NCBI RefSeq assembly: GCF_000723465.1
Contig: NZ_HF545616.1
Span: 1,240,001-1,304,000 of the forward strand
DNA: 64,000 bases
Reading direction: 5' to 3'
From: Ruminococcus bicirculans (ex Wegman et al. 2014)
GTDB lineage: Bacteria; Bacillota; Clostridia; Oscillospirales; Ruminococcaceae
Both the position numbers and the translations under genes were made by a program. The notes beneath the pieces were generated by a model that worked only from the letters and a program-made list of their open reading frames with translations, did no database searches and was not told the origin of the DNA. Positions 43,385 to 52,048 of this stretch are shown here, in pieces (position 1 is the first letter of the stretch; every line of letters starts with the position of its first letter).

Positions 43385-44401
43385 ATGGATACATTTGAGA
43401 TACTGTCACAGCTTTGCTCTGCGGCAGGCGTATCAGGAGCGGAAGGCTCAGCGGCTGAGGCTGCGGCAAAGCTCCTTGAAGAGTATGGCGAAGTCACCTT
43501 GGATAACGCTCTTGGCAGCGTTATCTGTAAGGTTGGAAGCTGGGCGGACGGCAAGCCTGTTATGCTTCTTGACGCCCATATAGACGAGATAGGCATGATA
43601 GTCACATACATCACAGAGGACGGCTTTTTGAAAATATCAGGCTGCGGTGGTCTTGATACAAGGCTTCTTTTGGCTCAGCAGGTGACAGTTTACGGCAAAG
43701 AAAAGCTCACGGGCATCGTGACTTCAACTCCGCCTCACCTTGAAAAAGACAGCTCTGTCGCACCTGACCTTGACAGCGTTTTCATAGATATAGGTTTCAC
43801 GAGCCGTGAAAATGCAGCAAAGTATGTTTCTCTTGGTGACAGAGTGCTTATAGAAAACAAAGCCGAAAGGCTCGCAGGAAGCCGTGTGACATCTAAAGCA
43901 ATTGACGACAGGTCAGGCTGTGCGGCTATCCTAAAGACTTTGGAGCTTCTCAATGGTCAACAGACAGCTTATAATATCGCAGTGTGCTTTTCAACTCAGG
44001 AAGAAGTTGGCGAGCGTGGTGCAAAAACAACAGCATATGATATCAGTGCAGACTATGCGATAGTGGTGGACGTTTCCTTTGCTAGGACTCATTATGAAAG
44101 CGAGGAAGAGTGCGGCATAATGGGCAAGGGAGCGATGATAGGCATTGCTCCGTCCCTTTCACGAGAGATGTCAGATAGCTTTATTAGCCTTGCAGAAGAA
44201 AAGGGCATACCATATCAGCTTGAAGTCATGAGCGGAAAAACAGGTACGAACGCTGACGCTATCGGTGTGAGCGGAAGCGGAACAAAAGCCGTTACCATAT
44301 CCATTCCAGAAAAGCATATGCACACGCCTGTTGAAATAGTGGATATAAACGATATTGATAATACGGCTCTGCTTATTGCAGAATATCTGAAAAGAGTGTA
44401 G
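43385..44401 (+). CDS. M42-family metallopeptidase, copy 1
   Basis: 338-residue co-catalytic zinc aminopeptidase of the M42 (PepA/FrvX, TET-like) family. Ligand motifs: DAHIDEIG (metal His), AIDDRSGC, TQEEVGERG and a late KHMHTP. Such enzymes usually trim oligopeptides as large cytoplasmic assemblies. A paralogue follows 6 bp downstream, with strong similarity at motifs but divergence elsewhere. Confidence 0.9.
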   Translation: MDTFEILSQLCSAAGVSGAEGSAAEAAAKLLEEYGEVTLDNALGSVICKVGSWADGKPVMLLDAHIDEIGMIVTYITEDGFLKISGCGGLDTRLLLAQQVTVYGKEKLTGIVTSTPPHLEKDSSVAPDLDSVFIDIGFTSRENAAKYVSLGDRVLIENKAERLAGSRVTSKAIDDRSGCAAILKTLELLNGQQTAYNIAVCFSTQEEVGERGAKTTAYDISADYAIVVDVSFARTHYESEEECGIMGKGAMIGIAPSLSREMSDSFISLAEEKGIPYQLEVMSGKTGTNADAIGVSGSGTKAVTISIPEKHMHTPVEIVDINDIDNTALLIAEYLKRV

Positions 44402-44407
44402 ATATTT

Positions 44408-45427
44408 ATGTTGGATAAACTGAAAGACCTCTGCCTCCTTGACGGCATTTCAGGCGACGAGGGAGCGGTAAGAGAATATATAATAGATAAAATAGGCGAT
44501 AAAGCTGAAATAAGGGTGGATAACCTTGGCAATCTCATAGCTTTCTGTAAGGGCAAAAATACGCCTAAAAACAAGATAATGGTGTCTGCTCATATGGACG
44601 AGGTTGGCATGATAGTCACCTATGTGAATTCTGACGGCACGCTGAAAGTGTCCTCAGTCGGCGGTGTTGACCCAAGAGTTGTTTTCGGCAGACGTGTCAA
44701 AATCGGCAGGAATAACGTCCTTGGCGTTGTGGGGGGAAAGGCTATCCATAACCTCACTGCCGAGGAGAGAAAAAAGTCTGTGCCTTTTGATAAGCTTACC
44801 ATAGATATAGGCGTTGACAGCCGTGAGGAAGCCTTAAAGCTTGTGCGCCTTGGGGACAGTGTGAGATTTGTTTCCGATTTTGTAGAGTACGGCGAGGGCT
44901 TCGTGAAGTGCAAGGCTATAGACGACAGAGCAGGCTGTGCAATAATGCTCAGAATGATAGAAGAGGGCGTGGAGTATGACACATATTTCACCTTCGTGGT
45001 GCAGGAGGAGATAGGTTTGCGTGGCTCTACCTGTGCAGCGTTCACTGTTGCGCCTGATTATGCAGTGGTGCTTGAATCCACAACTGCGGCGGATATTCCA
45101 TCGGCTTCTGGAGAGAAAAGGGTATGTGAGCTTGGAAAAGGTCCTGTTGTTTCATATATGGACAGACACACAATGTATGACCGTGAGCTTTATGAGCTTG
45201 CATTTTCTGCGGCGGAAGAAAAATGTCTGCCGTGCCAGACCAAAACAATGGTGGCAGGAGGAAATGACGCAGGTGCGATACACGTTTCCCGTGGTGGTGT
45301 AAAGACTGCCGCAGTGTCGCTCCCTTGCAGATATCTTCATTCTCCAAGCTGCGTGATAAATAAGGCGGACTTTGAGAACGCTTATGTTCTTACAAAATTG
45401 ATCTTGGATAGGACTTATAACAAATGA
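44408..45427 (+). CDS. M42-family metallopeptidase, copy 2
   Basis: 339 residues with SAHMDEVG, AIDDRAGC, VQEEIGLRG and CRYLHSP, so all metal ligands are kept as in copy 1. The N-terminus LCLLDGISGDEGAVREYI is typical M42. The paired copies may form hetero-oligomers or have different peptide preferences. The stop overlaps the next start by 4 bp. Confidence 0.9.
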   Translation: MLDKLKDLCLLDGISGDEGAVREYIIDKIGDKAEIRVDNLGNLIAFCKGKNTPKNKIMVSAHMDEVGMIVTYVNSDGTLKVSSVGGVDPRVVFGRRVKIGRNNVLGVVGGKAIHNLTAEERKKSVPFDKLTIDIGVDSREEALKLVRLGDSVRFVSDFVEYGEGFVKCKAIDDRAGCAIMLRMIEEGVEYDTYFTFVVQEEIGLRGSTCAAFTVAPDYAVVLESTTAADIPSASGEKRVCELGKGPVVSYMDRHTMYDRELYELAFSAAEEKCLPCQTKTMVAGGNDAGAIHVSRGGVKTAAVSLPCRYLHSPSCVINKADFENAYVLTKLILDRTYNK

Positions 45428-46200
45428 TCTATGAAACCAAAGAGATCAGCTCAGAACTGCTGAGCGGTCTTAAACCTAACAATTATACAAGGCGTATAAA
45501 GTCGCACTTTGCGGCATACGGCACAGGGTATGATTTTCTGCATTTCTATGCCGTTGAGGAAAACGGAGAAAAGCTTGGTATCATATCAGTATTCAACGCC
45601 TCTATGATGATATCGACTTTTAAGGATAAGAGATTTGACGATAAGGTATTGGGCGAGCTTGCTGGGTTTATCCTTATGAATAAGCCTGCCGCAGTGGAGT
45701 TCGAGGCGGAGTATTCAGATAAGCTTGCAGAGCTTACTAAGGCAGAGTATAAGGGCGACAAAAGGACGGAGTTCAGCTTTGTTGCAAAAAACGATATTCC
45801 GCCCCTTGACGTGAACGAGCTTCCAAAACTCGATGATGTTTTCAGGATACTCGCACCGTGTTTCCCTGCCATAAAAAATTCCTATGAGCTGTGGCTTACG
45901 GATACTTCCCACCGAGTAAGAAGAGGACTTTCGCAGTCATTCCTGCTTGGAAACTACACCACTGCCACTATACAGTATATCATAGATGGAGTGGCACTTG
46001 TGGGACACGTTGGAACGATACCTGAGGAGCGTGGAAAGTTCCATGCAAGACAGCTTTTGTATTGGATAGGTGAAAAGCTCACGCAGGACGGTTTTCAGGT
46101 TAGATTGTTTGCAAGACCCCATAGAGTGAGCTATTATGAGGAGATAGGCTTTAAAGCCTGCGGAATAGATCTTGTATTGGAGAGAATTGAAAATGAATGA
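45424..46200 (+). CDS. GNAT-family N-acetyltransferase-like protein
   Basis: 258 residues. The C-terminal part (about 165-250) has the GNAT pattern: a beta strand with ALVGHVGTIPEERGKFHARQLL, where the acetyl-CoA loop is less canonical than Q-x2-G-x-G/A, then a helix and VSYYEEIGFKACG. The first half is unassigned and may be a second, degenerate GNAT fold. Substrate unknown. Coupled by overlaps to both neighbours. Confidence 0.7.
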   Translation: MIYETKEISSELLSGLKPNNYTRRIKSHFAAYGTGYDFLHFYAVEENGEKLGIISVFNASMMISTFKDKRFDDKVLGELAGFILMNKPAAVEFEAEYSDKLAELTKAEYKGDKRTEFSFVAKNDIPPLDVNELPKLDDVFRILAPCFPAIKNSYELWLTDTSHRVRRGLSQSFLLGNYTTATIQYIIDGVALVGHVGTIPEERGKFHARQLLYWIGEKLTQDGFQVRLFARPHRVSYYEEIGFKACGIDLVLERIENE

Positions 46201-47464
46201 ATGTATATTTGATATAGACCCAAAGCTTTTATCTCTTGCCTCCGAAGCAGAGAATGAGTGCAGGGAGATGTTTGAAAAAATAGACAGCAACGCCGAGTAT
46301 AACGGACAGAAAGTGCTGAAAGCTTTTATCGACAATCGTGTGAGCGAGGGCTGTCTTAAAGGCACAACAGGCTACGGATACGGCGACATGGGCAGAGATA
46401 CTATAGACAAGGTGTTCGCTCAGGCGCTGGGCGGTGAGGATGCTTTGGTAAGACACACTTTTGTGAACGGCACTCATGCACTGTCAACAGCGCTTTTCGG
46501 AGTGCTTAGAAGTGGAGACACAATGCTTGCCTGCACTGGAAAGCCATATGATACCCTTGAGGAGATAATCGGTATCAGAGGTGAAAAGGGCAACGGCTCA
46601 CTTATTGATTTCGGTGTAAAGTATGAGCAGGTAGACCTTGTTGACGAGATGTACCCTGATTATGACGAGATAGCAAAGAAAGCCGTTGGCGCAAAGATAG
46701 CCTATATCCAGCGTTCAAGAGGCTATTCTCTCAGACCGTCACTGACAGTGGAGATAATCGGAAAGATAGCAGAAACAGCAAAGAAAGCTAATCCTGATAT
46801 AATCGTCATGGTGGATAACTGCTACGGCGAGTTCGTTGAAAGAAAAGAACCTCTGAGCGTGGGTGCAGATATCATCATAGGCTCGCTTATCAAAAATCCG
46901 GGCGGTGGAATTGCTTCTACAGGCGGATATATCTGCGGCAGAGCAGACCTAGTGGAAAAGTGTGCAGACAGGCTCACCTGTGTTGGCATGGGCAAGGAGG
47001 TCGGCTGTTCACTTAATCAGAACAGAGAAATGCTCCTTGGCTTTTTCTTAGCACCGCAGGTGGTCGCATCAGCACTGAAAACTTCCGTTTTCGCCTGCCG
47101 TTTCTTTGAAAAGCTTGGCTATAAGACTCTCCCTGAAAGTGGCGAAACAAGAACGGATATAATCGCATCTATTCTTCTTGAAAACGAGGAAAACCTCGTG
47201 GCTTTCTGTCAGGGAATACAGAAAGGCTCGCCGGTTGACAGCTATGTTACTCCAGAGGCATGGGATATGCCGGGTTATGACAGCAAGGTTATAATGGCGG
47301 CAGGAGCATTCACAATGGGTGCGTCCATAGAGCTTTCAGCCGACGCACCTATAAGACCGCCGTTTGCCGCATGGCTTCAGGGCGGTATCACATACCCAAC
47401 AGGCAAAGCAGGCGTTATGCTTGCCGCACAGGAGATGTATAACAAAGGTTTACTTAGAATATAA
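46193..47464 (+). CDS. Methionine gamma-lyase-like PLP enzyme (aluminium-resistance family)
   Basis: 423 residues of the PF06838 family, once called aluminium resistance protein, related to cystathionine/methionine gamma-lyases. Features: GTTGYGYGDMGRDT, HTFVNGTHALSTALFG, a PLP-lysine region GSLIKNPGGGIASTGGYI, and a conserved C-terminal QGGITYPTGKAGVMLA. ATG 46193 overlaps the preceding gene by 8 bp and has GGAG upstream. It is commonly found near hfq/miaA or murein genes in Firmicutes; the true reaction is not established. Confidence 0.88.
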   Translation: MNECIFDIDPKLLSLASEAENECREMFEKIDSNAEYNGQKVLKAFIDNRVSEGCLKGTTGYGYGDMGRDTIDKVFAQALGGEDALVRHTFVNGTHALSTALFGVLRSGDTMLACTGKPYDTLEEIIGIRGEKGNGSLIDFGVKYEQVDLVDEMYPDYDEIAKKAVGAKIAYIQRSRGYSLRPSLTVEIIGKIAETAKKANPDIIVMVDNCYGEFVERKEPLSVGADIIIGSLIKNPGGGIASTGGYICGRADLVEKCADRLTCVGMGKEVGCSLNQNREMLLGFFLAPQVVASALKTSVFACRFFEKLGYKTLPESGETRTDIIASILLENEENLVAFCQGIQKGSPVDSYVTPEAWDMPGYDSKVIMAAGAFTMGASIELSADAPIRPPFAAWLQGGITYPTGKAGVMLAAQEMYNKGLLRI

Positions 47465-47491
47465 AATTTGACTGGAAAGGAATGATATTCA

Positions 47492-48451
47492 ATGGCAGAG
47501 ATATTCAGCGTTACTGTCGAGGAGATAATCAAACAGCTTAATATGGAGATAATCTATGCTCCTGAGAACATCAGCAGCCTTGTTGTTACTGAGAATGATT
47601 GTAACAGACCTGGACTCCAGCTTATGGGATTTTATGAGTATTTCAATGCAGAGCGTGTTCAGATATGCGGAAATATGGAGTTTGCTTATCTTGCTTCACT
47701 TGACGAGAAAACAAGATATGAGAGGATAGACGCTCTTTTTGCTACAAAGATACCGCTTTTTATCGTGGCAAGAGGTCATGAGCTTTACCCTGAAATGGTT
47801 GAGATAGCTAAGAAATACGGCGTGCCTATCGCAAGAACGCAGGACAGCACAACAGCTTTTATCGCCGCACTTATCGGCTACCTGAACGTTGAACTTGCTC
47901 CAAGAATAACACGCCACGGCGTTCTTATCGAAGTATACGGCGAGGGTATCCTTATCGTGGGCGAGAGCGGCGTTGGTAAGAGCGAGACCGCTATCGAGCT
48001 TGTAAAGAGAGGTCATAGACTTGTGGCTGACGATGCCGTTGAGATCAGAAAGACATCAAACAGAACGCTTGTCGGCTCATCACCTGATAATATCCGTCAC
48101 TTCCTCGAACTGAGAGGTATCGGTATCATCAACACAAGACGTCTGTTCGGTATGGGTGCTGTAAAGGTAAGTGAGAAGATAGACCTTATCGTAGAACTTG
48201 AGCCTTGGGACAGCACAAAGATATACGACAGAATGGGTGTAGACAACGAGTATACAACTATTCTCGGAATCAAGATACCGAGCCTTACCATTCCTATAAA
48301 GCCGGGCAGAAACCTTGCTGTTATCCTTGAAGTTGCGGCTATGAACAACCGTCAGAAGAAAATGGGTTATAACGCTGCCGCTGAACTTTTGCAGAATCTT
48401 GGTCTGCAAATGGACAAGAAAGACAAGGTCAAGAACTGGGATAATTTCTAA
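47492..48451 (+). CDS. hprK: HPr kinase/phosphorylase
   Basis: Bifunctional sensor enzyme that phosphorylates or dephosphorylates HPr at Ser46 to control carbon catabolite repression. 319 residues: N-terminal domain (1-130), then the kinase core with His142 in TRHGVLIEVYG, Walker A GESGVGKSET (157-166), ADDAVEI and the HprK signature LELRGIGIINTRRLFG. All appear intact. The HPr encoded in this window lacks the target serine, so the substrate must be another HPr or Crh elsewhere. Confidence 0.96.
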   Translation: MAEIFSVTVEEIIKQLNMEIIYAPENISSLVVTENDCNRPGLQLMGFYEYFNAERVQICGNMEFAYLASLDEKTRYERIDALFATKIPLFIVARGHELYPEMVEIAKKYGVPIARTQDSTTAFIAALIGYLNVELAPRITRHGVLIEVYGEGILIVGESGVGKSETAIELVKRGHRLVADDAVEIRKTSNRTLVGSSPDNIRHFLELRGIGIINTRRLFGMGAVKVSEKIDLIVELEPWDSTKIYDRMGVDNEYTTILGIKIPSLTIPIKPGRNLAVILEVAAMNNRQKKMGYNAAAELLQNLGLQMDKKDKVKNWDNF

Positions 48452-48490
48452 AAACACGCATATACTTTTTTAAATAGGAGATAGATCATA

Positions 48491-49213
48491 ATGCACTTAC
48501 AGGGAGATATGCACACGCACACTATAGCTTCAACTCATGCTTACTCCACCATAACAGAGAACTGCCAGTGGGCGGCAAAATACGGAATGAAAGGCATAGC
48601 AATGACAGACCATGCCATGAAAATGCCCGATTCGCCACATATCTGGCACTTTGTGAACCTTGGCATACTGCCGAGAAAGATAAACGGGATAACCGTCCTC
48701 AGAGGTATAGAGGCTAACGTTGTGAGCGATGACGGAGAGCTTGATACCAGCGAAAAGCTGCTTTCAGGACTTGAATGGGTGGTGGCGTCTATGCACAGTG
48801 CCTGCTATACTCCCTCGACACCTGAGAACCACACTAAAAGCTGGCTGAAAGTCGCACAGAACCCTCAGGTGGATGTCATAGGTCACTGCACCACCGCACC
48901 TTTTATATTCGATTATGAAAAGGGCGTAAAGGCGTTCAAGGAGTACGGCAAGCTTGTGGAGATAAACGAAAGCTCATTTGCGTGCAAAAGGTCGCCCAGA
49001 AGAAACGTAGTGGAGCTTATGAAACTTTGCAAAAAGTATGAAGTGCCTGTGGTCTTTGACTCTGATTGTCATTTCTGTCAGCTTATCGGTCAAACACCGA
49101 AAGTGGCAAAGATAGCGGAGGAACTTGATTTTCCTGAGAAGCTTATCATGAACAGTGATTGGGAAAAGATAAGGGAATATGTTCTTGCGAAAAGACCAAA
49201 CCTCGATATTTAA
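48491..49213 (+). CDS. PHP-domain phosphoesterase (YcdX-like)
   Basis: 240-residue metal-dependent phosphoesterase with PHP motifs: DMHTHTIAS (near residue 6), TDHAMKMP, GIEANVV, a His-containing MHSACYTP segment, GHCTTAPF and DSDCHFCQ at the end. Substrate unknown. It often lies between hprK and murB or rapZ in Clostridia, as here. Start has AGGAGATAG upstream. Confidence 0.9.
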   Translation: MHLQGDMHTHTIASTHAYSTITENCQWAAKYGMKGIAMTDHAMKMPDSPHIWHFVNLGILPRKINGITVLRGIEANVVSDDGELDTSEKLLSGLEWVVASMHSACYTPSTPENHTKSWLKVAQNPQVDVIGHCTTAPFIFDYEKGVKAFKEYGKLVEINESSFACKRSPRRNVVELMKLCKKYEVPVVFDSDCHFCQLIGQTPKVAKIAEELDFPEKLIMNSDWEKIREYVLAKRPNLDI

Positions 49214-49217
49214 AACG

Positions 49218-49262
49218 ATGAAAGGAGAAGCCCTCACAAGGGCGTTTTACAGATATATATGA
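49218..49262 (+). CDS. Possible 14-codon leader ORF of murB
   Basis: ATG 49218 opens MKGEALTRAFYRYI and stops with TGA at 49260, overlapping the murB start as ATGA. The only good ribosome site near murB (AAAGGAG, 49221-49227) lies inside this ORF, 31 nt from ATG 49259, and is followed by the hairpin GCCCT-CACA-AGGGC. Translation of murB may depend on coupling. Confidence 0.35.
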   Translation: MKGEALTRAFYRYI

Positions 49263-50173
49263 ATACACAAAAGCTGCTTGATCTTGCCTCAGAGCTTGAA
49301 TGTAATGTTGTCTACAACGAGCCGCTTTCAAAGCATACCACATTCCGCACAGGCGGAACGTGTACTGCAATGGTGGATATAAGCTCAGAGGAAAGCCTTG
49401 CAAAACTTGTTAGAGCCGCACACGAATGGAACGTAAGATATATTGTTGTTGGAAATGGCTCAAATCTTCTCTTTGATGACAGAGGCTATGAGGGCGTGGT
49501 GTTCCTCATGGGTCAGTCAGTGGACGAGATAAAAATGATGAACGAAAACACCATATACGCCGAGGCTGGGTGCAGCCTTATAAAGCTGTGCAGATTCGCT
49601 CTTGAGCATAACCTCACAGGACTTGAGTTTGCCTATGGCATACCGGGAACTGTGGGCGGTGCTATATATATGAACGCAGGAGCTTATGACGGTGAGATTA
49701 AAAATGTTATAACCTCTGCGAACTCCGTGAGGGCAGACGGCACTGTACATACTACAGAGGCAAATAAAATGGCTCTTGCTTATCGCAGCAGCTGTTATCA
49801 GAAAAACGGCGAAGTCATAACCTCAGGAGTGTTCAGACTTGAGGCAGGAGCGTATGACGATATTCAGGACAAAATGGTGGAGCTTATGGGCAGACGCCGT
49901 TCAAAACAGCCACTTGAATATCCAAGTGCAGGCTCGACCTTTAAAAGACCTGAGGGACAGTTTGCAGGAAAGCTCATTGAGGACTGTGGTCTGAGGGGAT
50001 ACACAGTGGGAGGAGCACAGGTGTCTGAAAAGCACTGCGGTTTTGTGGTGAACAAGGGTGGTGCAACAACTGAGGATATAATGTCGGTGATAAGACACGT
50101 TCAGCACATTGTCAAAGAGCAGACAGGCTATCTTCTTGAATGTGAGGTAAAGATAATACCTTACAAGGAATAA
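49259..50173 (+). CDS. murB: UDP-N-acetylenolpyruvoylglucosamine reductase
   Basis: FAD/NADPH enzyme that makes UDP-MurNAc for peptidoglycan. 304 residues of the short (type II) form. FAD site: YIVVGNGSNLLFDD, then GIPGTVGGAIYMNAGAY, catalytic region AYRSSCYQ and the end block GGAQVSEKHCGFVVNKG. It lacks a conventional ribosome site directly upstream (see the leader ORF entry). Second murein gene of this run, after murD. Confidence 0.95.
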   Translation: MNTQKLLDLASELECNVVYNEPLSKHTTFRTGGTCTAMVDISSEESLAKLVRAAHEWNVRYIVVGNGSNLLFDDRGYEGVVFLMGQSVDEIKMMNENTIYAEAGCSLIKLCRFALEHNLTGLEFAYGIPGTVGGAIYMNAGAYDGEIKNVITSANSVRADGTVHTTEANKMALAYRSSCYQKNGEVITSGVFRLEAGAYDDIQDKMVELMGRRRSKQPLEYPSAGSTFKRPEGQFAGKLIEDCGLRGYTVGGAQVSEKHCGFVVNKGGATTEDIMSVIRHVQHIVKEQTGYLLECEVKIIPYKE

Positions 50174-50233
50174 TTTAAATAGGGATCAATAAGTGATGAT
50201 TTTTTTCAGCTTTGTAAGAAAGGAATGAACGTT

Positions 50234-51091
50234 ATGCAGTTTGTGATAATTACTGGTATGTCAGGATCGGGAAAATCAAGTGCCGTGAATGTGCTTGAAG
50301 ATATAGGATATTACTGCGTTGATAATATGCCGCCTGAGCTTATCCCAAAGTTTGCAAACATATGCAGTCAGTCTGACGGAAAAATAGACAAGGTAGCGTT
50401 TGTTGTTGATATAAGAGGCGGCGACCTTTTTCTGAAGCTTCAAGACACAGTAAAGCAGCTTCAGGGCGAGGGCGTGAGTCTTAAAATACTTTTCCTTGAC
50501 AGCTCAGATGACGTTATCGTGAGAAGATACAAGGAAACAAGAAGAAAGCACCCTCTTGACGAGGTGTCATATGGAAACATAAGAAAAGCTATTGAAACTG
50601 AGCGTGAGATATTAAGACCTATAAAAGCACAGGCTGATTTTTATATAGACACGTCCAGAAGCTCAACAGCTCAATTTAAGGAAAGGCTTTATTCAATATT
50701 TCTTGGAAACAACGAGTTTATGCATATTGATGTTCAGTCGTTCGGGTTCAAGTTCGGTGCAATGAGCGAGGGCGACCTTGTATTTGACGTAAGGTGTCTG
50801 CCTAATCCGTTTTATGTACCTGAGCTTAAGAACAAAACAGGTCTTGACAAGGACGTTTATGATTATGTTTTGAGCTTTGACGAAGCCAAAGTGCTTCTAG
50901 GCAAGCTAACAGATCTTATCGACTATCTCATACCTCTTTACGAAAAAGAGGGCAAGTCACAGCTTGTTATAGCGTTCGGCTGTACGGGCGGAAAGCATAG
51001 GAGCGTTACCTTTGCAGAAGCAGTTGCGGAGCATCTGAGAAAGCAAGGTCACAGGATAAGAATAACACACAGAGATATAAATAATCAGTAA
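50234..51091 (+). CDS. rapZ: RapZ/YvcJ nucleotide-binding protein
   Basis: 285-residue P-loop protein; RapZ in Enterobacteria delivers small RNAs to RNase E and senses cell-wall precursors, YvcJ in Bacillus is a GTPase linked to competence. Walker A GMSGSGKSS (8-16), then DNMPPELI, and the C-terminal block FGCTGGKHRSVTFAEAVAEHL. ATG 50234 is preferred (AAAGGA 11 nt upstream) over 50225. whiA follows 13 bp later; the yvcK gene normally between them is missing. Confidence 0.93.
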   Translation: MQFVIITGMSGSGKSSAVNVLEDIGYYCVDNMPPELIPKFANICSQSDGKIDKVAFVVDIRGGDLFLKLQDTVKQLQGEGVSLKILFLDSSDDVIVRRYKETRRKHPLDEVSYGNIRKAIETEREILRPIKAQADFYIDTSRSSTAQFKERLYSIFLGNNEFMHIDVQSFGFKFGAMSEGDLVFDVRCLPNPFYVPELKNKTGLDKDVYDYVLSFDEAKVLLGKLTDLIDYLIPLYEKEGKSQLVIAFGCTGGKHRSVTFAEAVAEHLRKQGHRIRITHRDINNQ

Positions 51092-51104
51092 GGCGGTTTG
51101 AAAG

Positions 51105-52046
51105 TTGGAGGACGTATCCTTTTCATACAGAGCAAAAGAAGAAATAATCAGCAAGATAAATTCAAAGCCAAAGGCTGACGTGTGCATGATGGGTATGCTC
51201 ACGTACTGTAACTGCCTGTCAGATGATGAGATATCTTTTCTCACTGAAAACAAAGCGGTAGCAGACTTTTTCGTGTTGAACACCGGCAGGATAACCGGTA
51301 ATGAAAACGCAGTGTTGGTCACAGAGCAGAAAAAGCGAAACGGCGTTGTGCTTTATGCTTTGGATATTCCTGAGCGTGAGGACAGGCTCACACTTCTTGA
51401 CTATTTCAGAATGGATAAGAGCAGGCGTTTGGAAGAAGCTGACCTGCCTAAAGAGAAGTTTTATCCACAGCTCGTGGCTGGTATATTTCTTGCCTGCGGT
51501 TCGGTGAACAATCCTGAGAAAAAATATCATATGGAGTTCGTTATGCCAACGATAGAGCTTTGCAATGATTTTGGTATGCTGCTTATAGATAATTACGATA
51601 TCACTCCAAAGCATGTTGAACGTAAGAACGCACAGATAGTTTACATAAAAGAGTCTGAGAATATCATAGATATGCTTACTCTTATGGGTGCGCCTATGTG
51701 TTCGCTTGAACTTATGAACGTAAAAATGATGAAAGATATGCGCAACAAGATAAACCGAGCGGTGAACTGCGATAACGCCAATATAGAGAAGTCGCTGAAA
51801 GCAGCGGAAAAGCAGATAAGCGATATCGAGCTTATAGACGAGACAGTGGGGCTTTATTCTCTTCCTGATAATTTGCAGGAGATAGCTGAGCTTAGATATA
51901 ATAATCCCGACTACAATCTTAAAGATCTTGGTGCAGCCATAGATCCTCCTATCTCACGTTCGGGGGCAAACCACAGATTGCAGAAGATAGCAGAGATAGC
52001 TGACAGGATAAGAGTTGAAAAAGGTCTTGCACTGAAAGAGGAATAA
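51105..52046 (+). CDS. whiA: WhiA-family DNA-binding protein
   Basis: 313 residues: an N-terminal LAGLIDADG homing-endonuclease-like fold without nuclease residues and a C-terminal helix-turn-helix (LQEIAELRYNNPDYNLKDLG...SGANHRLQKI). In Streptomyces it controls sporulation; in Firmicutes it affects cell division and chromosome segregation. TTG start at 51105 with AAGGCGG upstream. dnaE starts 3 bp after its stop. Confidence 0.94.
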   Translation: MEDVSFSYRAKEEIISKINSKPKADVCMMGMLTYCNCLSDDEISFLTENKAVADFFVLNTGRITGNENAVLVTEQKKRNGVVLYALDIPEREDRLTLLDYFRMDKSRRLEEADLPKEKFYPQLVAGIFLACGSVNNPEKKYHMEFVMPTIELCNDFGMLLIDNYDITPKHVERKNAQIVYIKESENIIDMLTLMGAPMCSLELMNVKMMKDMRNKINRAVNCDNANIEKSLKAAEKQISDIELIDETVGLYSLPDNLQEIAELRYNNPDYNLKDLGAAIDPPISRSGANHRLQKIAEIADRIRVEKGLALKEE

Positions 52047-52048
52047 AA

